Source: SCGC-AG-212-J23 sp036406675 (GTDB taxonomy: Bacteria > Pseudomonadota > Gammaproteobacteria > Burkholderiales > SG8-39). From it: 59,854 nt of DNA. Of this stretch, positions 26,849-38,074 are shown piece by piece. The notes under the pieces are model-generated. The model did no database searches, had not been told where the DNA came from, and was given only the letters and a program-made list of their open reading frames with translations. Where the stretch lies: NCBI GenBank assembly GCA_036406675.1, contig DASXAO010000030.1, positions 1 to 59,854 of the forward strand, given 5' to 3'. Position 1 is the first letter of the stretch; each line of letters starts with the position of its first letter. A program made the translations under genes and the position numbers.

Positions 26849-28095
26849 TAAGTGCGGATCTCTCCGTGGCCGAGCACCAGGAACTTCTGCGTGGTGAGGC
26901 CCTCGAGCCCGACCGGGCCGCGGGCGTGCAGCTTGTCGGTGGAGATGCCGACCTCGGCGCCCAGGCCGTACTCGTAGCCGTCGGCGAAGCGGGTCGAGGC
27001 GTTCCACATCACCGAGCTCGAGTCGACTTCGCGCAGGAAGCGCTCGGCGCGCGCCCGGTCGTTCGCCACGATGGCATCGGTGTGCTGCGAGCCGTACTTC
27101 GCGATGTGCTCGATCGCCTCGTCCACGCCCTTCACCACGCGGATGGAGACGACCGGCGCAAGCCACTCGGTGTGGTAGTCGCTTTCCGTGACTCTTTTCC
27201 CCTGCACGTATTGAAGAGCGGTGTCGTCAGCACGCATCTCGACGCCCTTGCTCTTGAAGATCTGCCCGATCCGCGGAAGCACGGACGAGGCAATGCCATC
27301 GGCCACGAGCAGCGTCTCCATCGCGTTGCACACCCCGTAGCGCTGCGTCTTGGCGTTGTCGACGATCTTCACCGCCATGTCCGCGTCCGCGCTATCGTCG
27401 ACGTAGACATGGCAGATGCCGTCGAGGTGCTTGATCATGGGAATGCGCGACTCGCGCGCGAGCCGCTCGATCAGCTCCTTGCCGCCGCGCGGCACCACGA
27501 TGTCCACGTATTCGCGCAGCGTGATGAGCTCGCCGACGGCCGCGCGGTCGGTGGTATCGACGAGCTGCACCGAGGCCTCGGGTAGCCCCGCGCCCTTCAA
27601 TCCGGCGCGCACGCACGCGGCGATGGCGCGATTCGAGCCCAGCACTTCCGAGCCGCCGCGCAGGATGGCGGCGTTGCCGGATTTAAGGCACAGCGCCGCC
27701 GCGTCGGCCGTCACGTTGGGGCGCGACTCGTAGATGATGGCGATCACCCCGAGCGGGACGCGCATGCGCGCCACCTCGATCCCGGTCGGCCGCTTCACGC
27801 GCTCCGAGATCGCGCCGACCGGATCGGCGAGCTTCGCCACCTCCTCGACCCCTTCGGCCATCTGCTCCACGAGCTTCGGCGTCAACGTGAGGCGGTCGAC
27901 GAAGGCGGCGTCGTTCCCCCTGGCGCCGGCGACGTCGGCGCGGTTCGCCTCGAGGATCGAGTCCCCGCGCGAGCGGATCTCGCCGGCTATGGCGTGAAGC
28001 GCGCGGTTCTTCTGCTCGGTGCTGGCGCGCGCCAGCGCCCGCGAGGCCTCGCGGGCCTGCCGGCCGAGCGTCCGCACGTGCTCCCGGGGATCCAT
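26848..28095 (-). CDS. proA: Gamma-glutamyl phosphate reductase
   Basis: Proline synthesis: NADPH-dependent reduction of glutamate 5-phosphate to the semialdehyde. The aldehyde-dehydrogenase fold has the catalytic Cys in RYGVCNAMETLLV and the nucleotide region PLGVIAIIYESRPNVTADAA. Also present are EYGLGAEVGISTDKLHARGP and TTQKFLVLGHGEIR at the end. 415 residues is a normal length. It lies nine bases after holA in the leuS operon. Confidence 0.96.
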   Translation of the reverse strand: MDPREHVRTLGRQAREASRALARASTEQKNRALHAIAGEIRSRGDSILEANRADVAGARGNDAAFVDRLTLTPKLVEQMAEGVEEVAKLADPVGAISERVKRPTGIEVARMRVPLGVIAIIYESRPNVTADAAALCLKSGNAAILRGGSEVLGSNRAIAACVRAGLKGAGLPEASVQLVDTTDRAAVGELITLREYVDIVVPRGGKELIERLARESRIPMIKHLDGICHVYVDDSADADMAVKIVDNAKTQRYGVCNAMETLLVADGIASSVLPRIGQIFKSKGVEMRADDTALQYVQGKRVTESDYHTEWLAPVVSIRVVKGVDEAIEHIAKYGSQHTDAIVANDRARAERFLREVDSSSVMWNASTRFADGYEYGLGAEVGISTDKLHARGPVGLEGLTTQKFLVLGHGEIRT

Positions 28096-28104
28096 CGCTG
28101 AATG

Positions 28105-29109
28105 TTAACCGAGGGTCTGCGCGAGCTTCAGGAACTCGTCCCACGGCTGCCCGGGGCCGACCCCTTTGATCGCGCGGTCAATTCCCGCGGCGTGGACGAG
28201 AGCGCGCTGCACCGCCTGCGGGGCGACGCGGGCCGCGGCCGCCTTCATGGGCCGCTGGCGCGGTCCCCAGACCCGGTTCTCGCGCAGCAGCTCGTCGACC
28301 GGGCGGCCGGCAGCTGCGCCCGCCTGGATGCGCGCGAGCGCGAAGAGCTCCTCGCTCAGCGTCCAGAGGATCAGCGTAGGCGCCTCGCCTTCGCTTTTCA
28401 GGCCGTCGATGATCCGAAGGTAGCGGCCGGCGTCGCCGCCAAGCAGCGCCTCGCCTGCAGCGTAGGCGTCGTAGCGCGCCACGTTCGCCACCACCTCGCG
28501 CACCGCGTCGACGTCGAGCTCCCCTTCGGGCGCGAGCAATGCCAGCTTTTGCACTTCCTGGTGCGCCGCGAGAAGGTTGCCCTCGACGCGGTCGGCGAGG
28601 AACTCGAGCGCTTCGCGCGGGGCGCGCTGGCGCTGGCGCCCGAGGCGCTCGGCGATCCATGCGGGAAGGCGCGTGCGCTCGACCGGCCACACGTCCACGA
28701 CCACGCCCGCGCTCGACAGCGCGCCGAACCACGCGGTCGACTGGCTCATGCGGTCCAGGCGCGGCAGCGAGACGAGGAAAAGAATGTCCGGGCTCGGACG
28801 CTCGCAGTACTGCGCGATCGCCTCGCCGCCCTGGGCGCCCGGCTTGCCCGTGGCAAGGCGCAGCTCCACGATCTTCTTGCCGCCGAAGAGCGACAGGCTG
28901 GCGAGCGAGTGCGAGAGCTCGCTCCAGTCGAAGCTCCTGCCGGGCTCGAACACCTCGCGGTCGGTGAAGCCGCGTGCGCGGGCCGCCGCGCGCACCGCGT
29001 CCGCCGCCTCGAGCGCGATCAGCGGCTCGTCGCCGTGGACGACGTAGATGGGGCCGAGGCTGCGGTTGCTACCGAGATTGGACTCGAGCTGCTCCGAGCG
29101 AAGCTGCAC
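28105..29109 (-). CDS. holA: DNA polymerase III delta subunit
   Basis: A 334-residue clamp-loader subunit that opens the beta clamp. It shows the family N terminus PIYVVHGDEPLIALEAADAVR and the typical FLVSLPRLDRMSQSTAWF segment. The C-terminal collar domain contains the VHAAGIDRAIKGV stretch. It lies two bases after the lptE... leuS direction (lptE precedes it) and before proA, an order conserved in betaproteobacteria. Confidence 0.93.
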   Translation of the reverse strand: MQLRSEQLESNLGSNRSLGPIYVVHGDEPLIALEAADAVRAAARARGFTDREVFEPGRSFDWSELSHSLASLSLFGGKKIVELRLATGKPGAQGGEAIAQYCERPSPDILFLVSLPRLDRMSQSTAWFGALSSAGVVVDVWPVERTRLPAWIAERLGRQRQRAPREALEFLADRVEGNLLAAHQEVQKLALLAPEGELDVDAVREVVANVARYDAYAAGEALLGGDAGRYLRIIDGLKSEGEAPTLILWTLSEELFALARIQAGAAAGRPVDELLRENRVWGPRQRPMKAAAARVAPQAVQRALVHAAGIDRAIKGVGPGQPWDEFLKLAQTLG

Positions 29110-29111
29110 GG

Positions 29112-29593
29112 TCAGACCTTGGGCTTCTGCGCCGAGGATAGCCGGCGCATGATCTGCTGCACCATGTCGCCCTGCATGTCGCGGTACAGCAGCTGCTCCT
29201 CCGATTCCTTGGCCAGCACGTCGGCGTCGCTGTAGGTCACGTCGCGCGTGAGGTCGAGCGTGCTCTGCGGCACGTAGTTGTTGCCCTTGCCGTCGTGCAC
29301 CCGGAAGCCGACGCGGTAGCGGAGCCGGAACTCGCTCACGCGCCCGGCGCCGGTGAGCGAGAGGATTTCCTTCGTGCGCGCTTCCCCCGAGAACTCGAGG
29401 ATGGCCTCGGCTTGCTTCGGATCGTCGACCACCTTGACGTTGCTGCCGGCGCGCAGGTAGCGCGACAGGTCGAGCGCGATTCCGCTCGTCGCATTCGGCA
29501 CGTACACGGTGGCGAACGGCATGTCGGCGGTGCCGCGCAGGTGGAACCCGCAGGCTGCAAGCCCGGTCGCGAGGACGAGGATGAGGAGCTTTT

Positions 29594-29597
<4 letters not shown>
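29112..29597 (-). CDS. lptE: LPS-assembly lipoprotein LptE
   Basis: An outer-membrane lipoprotein that plugs the LptD barrel for lipopolysaccharide insertion. The signal peptide ends in the lipobox LAAC with Cys16. GFHLRGTADMPFATVYV after the Cys is the family hallmark. The TTG at 29597 overlaps the leuS stop (TTGA) and gives 161 residues. The much longer frame that includes it reads through leuS in the wrong frame. Confidence 0.93.
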
Positions 29598-32149
<2,552 letters not shown>

Positions 32150-32178
32150 CTGGGCACGGTGCTCGAGAAGCCGCGGAT

Positions 32179-32184
32179 TATAAT
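32179..32184 (+). promoter_or_regulatory. Consensus -10 element close to the helicase start
   Basis: A perfect TATAAT ends ten bases before the TTG start. Transcription would begin at about 32190-32191, leaving a leader of only a few bases. No Shine-Dalgarno sequence fits in that space. Confidence 0.5.
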
Positions 32185-32193
32185 GGGCGCGCC

Positions 32194-34377
32194 TTGTCGC
32201 TTCACCTCGAGCACCTCAATCCCGAGCAGCTGGCCGCCGTCACGGCACCCGACGAGCACGCGCTCATCCTCGCCGGCGCGGGCAGCGGCAAGACGCGCGT
32301 CCTCACCACGCGCATCGCCTGGCTGATCAAGGGCGCCCGCGCCGCCCCGGCCAACGTCCTGGCCGTCACGTTCACCAACAAGGCGGCGCGCGAGATGCTC
32401 ACGCGGGTGACCGCCATGCTGACCGCCGCCTCTCCTTCCTATCTGCCGCGCGGCATGTGGATCGGCACCTTCCATGGCCTCGCCAACCGCATGCTGCGCA
32501 TGCATCACGCCGAGGCCGCGCTGCCGCAGGCCTTCACCATCCTGGACTCGCAGGACCAGCTCGCCGCGATCAAGCGCATGGCGAAGGGCAGGAACGTCGA
32601 CGAGGAGCGCTTCCCGCCGCGCGAGCTCATGTACTTCATCAACGGCCAGAAGGAGGAGGGCATCCGGCCGCGCGAGGTGCGCGTCACCGACGAGACCACC
32701 AAGGGCTACGCCGGCCTCTACGCCGCCTACGACGAGCAGTGCCAGCGCGAAGGCGTGGTGGACTTCGCCGAGCTCCTCCTGCGGTGCTACGAGCTGCTCG
32801 CGAGAAACGAAATCCTGCGGGAGCACTACTCGCAGCGCTTCCGCTACATCCTGGTGGACGAATTCCAGGACACGAACCGGCTCCAGTACCGGTGGCTCAA
32901 GCTCCTGTCCGGCCATCCCAGGCCGCCGCAGGCCGGCGGCTCCCTCGTGTTCGCCGTGGGGGACGACGACCAGTCGATCTATACCTTCCGCGGCGCCAAC
33001 GTCGGCAACATGGCGGACTTCGAGCGCGACTTCAAGGTGAGGAACGTGGTCAGGCTCGAGCAGAACTACCGCTCGCACGGCAACATCCTCGACGCCGCCA
33101 ACGCCCTCATCTCCAACAACCGCAACCGCCTGGGCAAGAACCTGTGGACCTCGGCCGACAAGGGCGAGCCGCTGCGCGTGTTCGAGGGGGAATCGGACAA
33201 CGACGAGGCGCGCTGGCTGGTCGGAGAAGTGGAGGCGCTCGCGCGCGACGGCGCGCGCCTTTCGCAAGTCGGGGTGCTGTACCGCTCGAACGCCCAATCG
33301 CGCGTGGTCGAGCACGCGCTCTTCTCGCGCGGCATCCCGTACCGGGTCTACGGGGGCTTGCGCTTCTTCGAGCGCGCCGAGATCAAGCACGCGCTCGCGT
33401 ACCTGAGGCTCGTCGCGGCGCCCGACGACGATAACGCCTTCCTGCGGGTGGTCAACTTTCCGGCGCGCGGCATTGGCGGGCGCACGCTCGAACAGCTTCA
33501 GGACGCCGCGAAGCAACAAAACAAGTCGTTAATGAACGCCTCGGAGGGCACAAAGGCAGCCGCATTCAAGAAGCTGATCGACGACCTGCGCGCCGAAGTG
33601 CAGGGGCTGCCGCTCCCCGAGGCGGTGGAGGTCGCGATCGAGCGCAGCGGCCTGATCGAGCATTACAAGACCGAGCGCGAAGGCGCCGACCGCATCGAGA
33701 ACCTGGAGGAGCTGGTCGCCGCGGCCGCCGCTTTCACCCAGGAGGAGCGCGAGACCGAGTCGGGCGAGGCGCTCGACCCGCTTACCGCGTTCCTTACCCA
33801 CGCCGCGCTCGAGGCGGGCGAGCACCAGGCGGGCGAGGGGCAGGAGGCGCTGCAAATGATGACGGTGCACTCCGCGAAGGGCCTCGAGTTCGACGTCGTG
33901 TTCCTGACCGGCCTCGAGGAAGGGCTCTTCCCGCACGAGCAGAGCGTCGTGGAGCGCGACGGGCTGGAGGAGGAGCGGCGCCTCGCCTACGTCGCGATCA
34001 CGCGGGCGCGGAACCGCCTGTATCTCTCGCACGCGCAGACCCGCATGCTCCACGGCCAGACCCGCTACAACATCCCTTCGCGGTTTCTCGAGGAAATCCC
34101 GCAGCAGCTCGTGAAGTGGCTGACGCCGCGGCTCTCGAGGCAGAAGGCGTTCCAGCCGGATTTCTCGCGCCAGACGCAGTCGCCTTTCCCGAGGAAACCC
34201 CAGGCGCGCGAGGTCGACGGGTTTCGCATCGGCCAGAACGTTACCCACCCGAAATTCGGCGCCGGGGTCATCGTCGACCTCGAGGGACAGGGGTCCGACG
34301 TGCGGGTGCAGGTCAACTTCCGCAGCCACGGCCTGAAGGTGCTCGCGCTCGCGATGGCTAAGCTCCAGGCCGCGTAA
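32194..34377 (+). CDS. UvrD/Rep/PcrA-family DNA helicase
   Basis: A 727-residue superfamily 1 3'-5' helicase. Motif Q and Walker A are near the start (LNPEQLAAVTAP, GAGSGKT 28-34). Walker B is VDEFQDTNRLQY near residue 224, with further motifs in GDDDQSIYTFRGA, LEQNYRSHGNILDAAN, TVHSAKGLEFDVVFLTGLEEGLFP and RRLAYVAITRARNRLY. The C terminus has a small basic Tudor-like end (NVTHPKFGAGVIVDLEGQG) that binds RNA polymerase in UvrD/PcrA. The TTG start is the first usable codon. Its 3' end overlaps the convergent small membrane gene by 20 bases. Confidence 0.93.
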   Translation: MSLHLEHLNPEQLAAVTAPDEHALILAGAGSGKTRVLTTRIAWLIKGARAAPANVLAVTFTNKAAREMLTRVTAMLTAASPSYLPRGMWIGTFHGLANRMLRMHHAEAALPQAFTILDSQDQLAAIKRMAKGRNVDEERFPPRELMYFINGQKEEGIRPREVRVTDETTKGYAGLYAAYDEQCQREGVVDFAELLLRCYELLARNEILREHYSQRFRYILVDEFQDTNRLQYRWLKLLSGHPRPPQAGGSLVFAVGDDDQSIYTFRGANVGNMADFERDFKVRNVVRLEQNYRSHGNILDAANALISNNRNRLGKNLWTSADKGEPLRVFEGESDNDEARWLVGEVEALARDGARLSQVGVLYRSNAQSRVVEHALFSRGIPYRVYGGLRFFERAEIKHALAYLRLVAAPDDDNAFLRVVNFPARGIGGRTLEQLQDAAKQQNKSLMNASEGTKAAAFKKLIDDLRAEVQGLPLPEAVEVAIERSGLIEHYKTEREGADRIENLEELVAAAAAFTQEERETESGEALDPLTAFLTHAALEAGEHQAGEGQEALQMMTVHSAKGLEFDVVFLTGLEEGLFPHEQSVVERDGLEEERRLAYVAITRARNRLYLSHAQTRMLHGQTRYNIPSRFLEEIPQQLVKWLTPRLSRQKAFQPDFSRQTQSPFPRKPQAREVDGFRIGQNVTHPKFGAGVIVDLEGQGSDVRVQVNFRSHGLKVLALAMAKLQAA

Positions 34378-34675
34378 GCAGCGCCGCGAGCATCGCTCCC
34401 AGGAAGGTCCCCGATAGCAGCACGAGGGCGGACACCGCGCCCACGCCTGCAGCCATGCCGGGCAGTCCCCACGGCATGCCCAGCGTCGCGCCCACGACGA
34501 TCGAGAGCAGCACCGCGGGAATTGCCGCGATCACGGTCCCTCCGAGCGACAGCTTGACGAGGAGTTGCGGGTTACGCGATCGGGCGACAAGTCGCGAGAG
34601 CGTGAGGCGTGCGGTCCAGTAGCAGGCCCACACCCCGCCGGCGAGCCCGACCGCGATGGCGAGCCACTCGCTCAA
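34358..34675 (-). CDS. Small membrane protein, unknown
   Basis: A 105-residue protein with three hydrophobic segments (about residues 3-20, 38-65 and 72-98) separated by a basic loop (SRLVARSRNPQLLVK). The TTG at 34675 overlaps the stop of the LysE gene (TTGA), suggesting coupled translation. No family recognised. Function unknown. Confidence 0.6.
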   Translation of the reverse strand: MSEWLAIAVGLAGGVWACYWTARLTLSRLVARSRNPQLLVKLSLGGTVIAAIPAVLLSIVVGATLGMPWGLPGMAAGVGAVSALVLLSGTFLGAMLAALLTRPGA

Positions 34676-35292
34676 TGGGCCGCGTCGTGGACGAGCTTGA
34701 TGCCGAGCGCGCCCATGACGCCGCCCGCGGCGCGGTCGATCCAGCCCTTCCAGCGCAAATAGGCCGCGGCCGGCGCCTGCGAGGACAGCGCGAGCGCCAC
34801 GATCGAGTACCAGCCGGCCTCGATGCAGAAGATCAGGATCGGAAGCACCAGCATCGCCCACACCGGCATCTCCCTCGGCAGCAGCGACACGAACACGCTC
34901 GCGTACACCACGGCGGTCTTCGGGTTGCTGACCTGGGTGACGAGGCCAAGCCAGAAGGAGCGCCTCGAGCTCGCGACCGGGCTGCCGAAATCGACCGCGC
35001 GCGCGGCGTTGCGCCAGATTCTCCAGCCCAGATAGACGAGATAGGCGCCGCCGAGCGCCTTGAGGGCGGCGTATAGAAGCGGAACTGTCGACAGCACCAC
35101 GTGCACACCTGCGAGCGCCAGTACCGCGAAGAGCATTCCTCCGACGCCCATCGCGAGCGCCATGGCCAGCCCGTCGGCCCGCGAGCGTGCGGCCGACGTG
35201 CGCGCCACCAGGAGGAAGCTCGGCCCCGGGCTCATCGCCCCAAGGGTGATCGCGCCCGCGATGCTGAGAACCGCCAGCAGGCCTTCCATCAT
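34672..35292 (-). CDS. LysE/RhtB-family amino-acid exporter
   Basis: A 206-residue inner-membrane protein with six hydrophobic segments. The family motif GAMSPGPSFLLVARTSAARSR lies near the N terminus, with YLVYLGWRIWR and NPKTAVVYASVFVSLLP further along. Members export amino acids or homoserine lactones. The substrate is not predictable here. Two ATGs (35292, 35289) stand at the start. The first overlaps the preceding stop as ATGA. Confidence 0.9.
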   Translation of the reverse strand: MMEGLLAVLSIAGAITLGAMSPGPSFLLVARTSAARSRADGLAMALAMGVGGMLFAVLALAGVHVVLSTVPLLYAALKALGGAYLVYLGWRIWRNAARAVDFGSPVASSRRSFWLGLVTQVSNPKTAVVYASVFVSLLPREMPVWAMLVLPILIFCIEAGWYSIVALALSSQAPAAAYLRWKGWIDRAAGGVMGALGIKLVHDAAH

Positions 35293-35729
35293 CGTCGCAT
35301 CGCGAACGTGTCGTCCGAAGGGCCGCGGCCGCGGCGCACCAGCAGGATGGCGAGGAGGTTCAGCGCCGCCGGCACGGCGAGGAAGAAGAGCGGCACCCAG
35401 TCGGAATCGCCGCTCGCGACAAGGTAGACGACCAGCACCGCGACGAGCAGCAGGCCGAGCGCGTTGACGCAGGCGCCGGCCCAGAACGAGAAGCGATCGC
35501 GGAATGCGAGCGCCATCGCGCTGGCCACCGCCACCGTCACGCAGTATCCGGCCATGACGAGGAAGACCGTGTCCGTTCGGTTCGAGACGAGGAAGAAGAG
35601 CGGCAAGAGCAGCAGGAAGAGATTGCCGAGGAAGGCGAGCGCTCGCGCCGCGCGCGCGCCGATTCCGAGGCGCGGCGCGGCGTCGGACACGCTCGTTTTC
35701 GGCGCGGCGTAGGGATTTTCCGCCGCCAT
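35289..35729 (-). CDS. Four-helix membrane protein, unknown
   Basis: A 146-residue protein beginning MAAENPYAAPKTSV, an NPYxAP N-terminal tail common to small bacterial membrane proteins with an unassigned C-terminal domain. Four hydrophobic segments follow (about residues 30-48, 55-75, 83-103 and 110-130). It is coupled to the LysE gene by an ATGA overlap. No function can be assigned. Confidence 0.65.
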   Translation of the reverse strand: MAAENPYAAPKTSVSDAAPRLGIGARAARALAFLGNLFLLLLPLFFLVSNRTDTVFLVMAGYCVTVAVASAMALAFRDRFSFWAGACVNALGLLLVAVLVVYLVASGDSDWVPLFFLAVPAALNLLAILLVRRGRGPSDDTFAMRR

Positions 35730-35735
35730 GCGCTC

Positions 35736-36359
35736 CTACCCCTGGGCAACGAGGGTCTGGTAGTCGGCGAGCGCCGCCTCGACCACCTTGACCGCGTGCC
35801 TTACGCCGTAGGCGTTCTGCACGGCGATCTGCGCCTTCTCGCCCGGCACGAGCTTGTAAGTCTCGAAGTAGTGCTGGAGGCGCTCGATCAGGATCGGCGG
35901 CAGGTTGGAGAGATCGGTCGCCGCGCTCCACACCAGGTCGCCTTCGACCACCGCGATGATCTTGTCGTCGGCCTCGCCGCGGTCGAGGAGCTGCAGGCCG
36001 CCCACGACACGCGCCGGGACGATGATCTCGGCGCGGGTGATCGGCCGCTCGGAGAGCACGCAGATGTCGAGCGGATCGCCGTCGCCGCGGTCCGCGCCCG
36101 GGCAGAGCGCCGCCACCCTTGCGCCGCAATAGGTCTTCGGGATGAACCCGTAGAGCGACGGCGGCTGCGAAGAAGTGCGCTGCGGGCGGTCGACCTTCAC
36201 GTAGCCGCTCGCCTTGTCGACCTCGTACTTGATGAGGTCGAACGGCGTGATCTCGATGTACGCGTTCACCGAGAGCGGCAGGTTGCGTCCCGCCTCGAGG
36301 CCGTGCCAGGGATGCGGCCGCCACTCGTGGAATTCGGGGCGCGAGCTGGCGGATGCCAT
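35736..36359 (-). CDS. ppa: Inorganic pyrophosphatase, family I
   Basis: A 207-residue Mg2+-dependent enzyme hydrolysing pyrophosphate. The Asp-rich active site is visible in RGDGDPLDICVLSE and EADDKIIAVVEGD, with YEVDKASGYVKVDR near the N terminus and HYFETYK near the end. The ATG at 36359 was chosen because the conserved region starts about 12 residues later. Open sequence further upstream is out-of-frame from the neighbour gene. Confidence 0.93.
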   Translation of the reverse strand: MASASSRPEFHEWRPHPWHGLEAGRNLPLSVNAYIEITPFDLIKYEVDKASGYVKVDRPQRTSSQPPSLYGFIPKTYCGARVAALCPGADRGDGDPLDICVLSERPITRAEIIVPARVVGGLQLLDRGEADDKIIAVVEGDLVWSAATDLSNLPPILIERLQHYFETYKLVPGEKAQIAVQNAYGVRHAVKVVEAALADYQTLVAQG

Positions 36360-36367
36360 GGCGCATC

Positions 36368-36850
36368 CTACCCGGGTTTGCGCGGCTCCCTGCGGCGCTC
36401 GTAGTGCGCCGGATCCTCGATGCGCCAGGGCCGCGGCTCGCTCCGGCGCGAGCGAAATATCAGGCCGAGCCCGAGCGCTCCGCCCGCCACCGCGATCGCG
36501 AGCAGTGCCGTCGCGAACCCCTGTCCACGCATGGCGAGGCCCGCTACGGCGAAGAGCAGCGCCACGGCGAACGCCGCCACGCCCGCTTCCCACACATGGC
36601 AGCGCGGGGTTTGGCGCCAGCCGCGCGCAACCTCCCACGCGAGAACTCCGGCCGGCAGGAGCAGCAGCCACGGGCTCGGGAGGGTCCCGCCGGCAAGGGT
36701 GCCGATCAGCAGGGCAGCGACGAGCGCTGCCATCAGGAGCGAGATCGGGCGCCTGACCTCATCGCGCCAGGCACGCCGCAAGTCGCGCCCGAGCAGCAGC
36801 AGCGCCGAGACTGCAAGGAACAGCTCGATCGCAGACTGCTGCGTCATCAC
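36368..36850 (-). CDS. Membrane protein, unknown
   Basis: A 160-residue protein with about five hydrophobic segments and an Arg-rich C-terminal tail (HYERRREPRKPG). Two adjacent ATGs stand at the start. No family recognised. It lies three bases downstream of the 84-residue gene and just before ppa. Confidence 0.58.
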   Translation of the reverse strand: MMTQQSAIELFLAVSALLLLGRDLRRAWRDEVRRPISLLMAALVAALLIGTLAGGTLPSPWLLLLPAGVLAWEVARGWRQTPRCHVWEAGVAAFAVALLFAVAGLAMRGQGFATALLAIAVAGGALGLGLIFRSRRSEPRPWRIEDPAHYERRREPRKPG

Positions 36851-36853
36851 GGA

Positions 36854-37108
36854 TCACGCGCCGCTTGCGCGCGCGCCTTCCACGAACCGGAGGGTGACTT
36901 CGTCGCCGATGGCGATGCGGTTGCTGACCCACTTCAGGATCTCGTCGCTCGTCGGCAGCGGCATCCCGAGCTTCGCGCCCGGCCTGACGTCGAGGGTCAT
37001 CGAGCCGGCAAGTCCTCGCGCGGCGACCATCGCGACGAGCTGCCGCGCCGCGTCGGCGCCGCAGGTGGCGACCAGCTGTCCATTCACCTGGATCTCGATG
37101 GCGATCAT
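36854..37108 (-). CDS. Small soluble protein, unknown (84 aa)
   Basis: The protein begins MIAIEIQVNGQLVATCGAD and has a mixed alpha/beta pattern with no signal peptide or membrane segment. The QVNGQ...LRF arrangement suggests a small beta-rich domain, but I recognise no family. It is followed three bases later by a membrane-protein gene, so the two may be expressed together. The 58-base gap to the GNAT gene upstream contains nothing notable. Confidence 0.55.
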   Translation of the reverse strand: MIAIEIQVNGQLVATCGADAARQLVAMVAARGLAGSMTLDVRPGAKLGMPLPTSDEILKWVSNRIAIGDEVTLRFVEGARASGA

Positions 37109-37166
37109 GGGGCGAACCCGCTCAGGGTGCCGCCATGGTACTCGCAGTCATGCAACCCGACTGAGA

Positions 37167-37697
37167 TCAGAGTGACAGCTCCATGAAGATGGCGCTCCTC
37201 CGGTAGGCCTCGAGCGTGGCCGGGTTTTGGTAGGCGTCCATGCTGTTATCGGCGTACGGTTCGACCTCGACGAAGCCGACCGAGCGATACAAGCCGTGTG
37301 CGGGGGCGAGCGCGCGCAGGCTCTCGAGCCGCACTCTGGTGTAGCCGAGCTCTTTTGCATCGCGCAGCAGCCGCTCGACCAGCACCCGGCCGGCACCGAC
37401 GCCGCGCACGTGCGGCTGGATGTACATTCTCTGGATCTCGCCCACGTTTGGCGCCAGGCGCTTGAGGCAGCCTACGCCGATGTCGCGGCCGTCGTGCCGG
37501 ACGAGGTAGAAGCGGCCGGTGGGCGGAAAGAACTTCGCCGGATCTTCGATGTCGGAGCGCGCCATCGCTTCGATGTCGAAGGACAAGCCATAGCTCGAGC
37601 GCGCGATCTCGCCGACCCAGCGAAGATATTCGACGAGCAGCGCACGGGCCGCCTCGCGCTGGCCCGCCGTTTCAACGGGCACCAGGCTCGTCGACAC
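37167..37697 (-). CDS. GNAT-family N-acetyltransferase
   Basis: A 176-residue acetyltransferase. The acetyl-CoA-binding signature is PHVRGVGAGRVLVERLL (a variant of Q/RxxGxG/A). The preceding strand EIQRMYI and the YRSVGFVEVEPY end are typical. The acceptor substrate is unknown. The gene overlaps the Rid gene by 26 bases. Confidence 0.86.
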   Translation of the reverse strand: MSTSLVPVETAGQREAARALLVEYLRWVGEIARSSYGLSFDIEAMARSDIEDPAKFFPPTGRFYLVRHDGRDIGVGCLKRLAPNVGEIQRMYIQPHVRGVGAGRVLVERLLRDAKELGYTRVRLESLRALAPAHGLYRSVGFVEVEPYADNSMDAYQNPATLEAYRRSAIFMELSL

Positions 37698-38067
37698 AGT
37701 CAGCCTCGATTTCCACCAGCCAGCCGGGGTCGATCAAACGCTTCACTTCCACGAACGTGCACGCGGGCTTCACCGCGGAAAAGACCTCGCCGTGCGCTCG
37801 CGCCGCTTCTTCCCAGCGCGAGATGTCGGTGAGCATGACCCGGGTGCGGATGACATTGTGCAAGCCCAGACCGGCTTCGCCTATCGCGCGGGCGATGATG
37901 TCTAGGCAACGCCGCGTCTGCCCGTACACGTCGCCCGGCGCCGCGACCGAGCCGTCCGGAGCAATCGGCGCGGTTCCCGACACCGCCACGATGGGCCCCA
38001 CCCGCACCGCGCGCGAAAAACCGATTCGCGGCTCGAACTGCGATCCGGAAGAGACGAGCTTTCGCAC
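37672..38067 (-). CDS. RidA/YER057c/UK114-family protein
   Basis: A 131-residue Rid-fold protein (FSRAVRVGPIVAVSGTAP, GDVYGQTRRCLDIIARAI, TRVMLTDISRWEE). In archetypal RidA an Arg in the ARSxVEV strand makes the enamine/imine deaminase. Here that stretch reads KPACTFVEVKRL, with the Arg absent, so it may belong to another Rid subgroup without that activity. It precedes the GNAT gene with overlap. Confidence 0.85.
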   Translation of the reverse strand: MRKLVSSGSQFEPRIGFSRAVRVGPIVAVSGTAPIAPDGSVAAPGDVYGQTRRCLDIIARAIGEAGLGLHNVIRTRVMLTDISRWEEAARAHGEVFSAVKPACTFVEVKRLIDPGWLVEIEADCVDEPGAR

Positions 38068-38074
38068 CGGCGTG

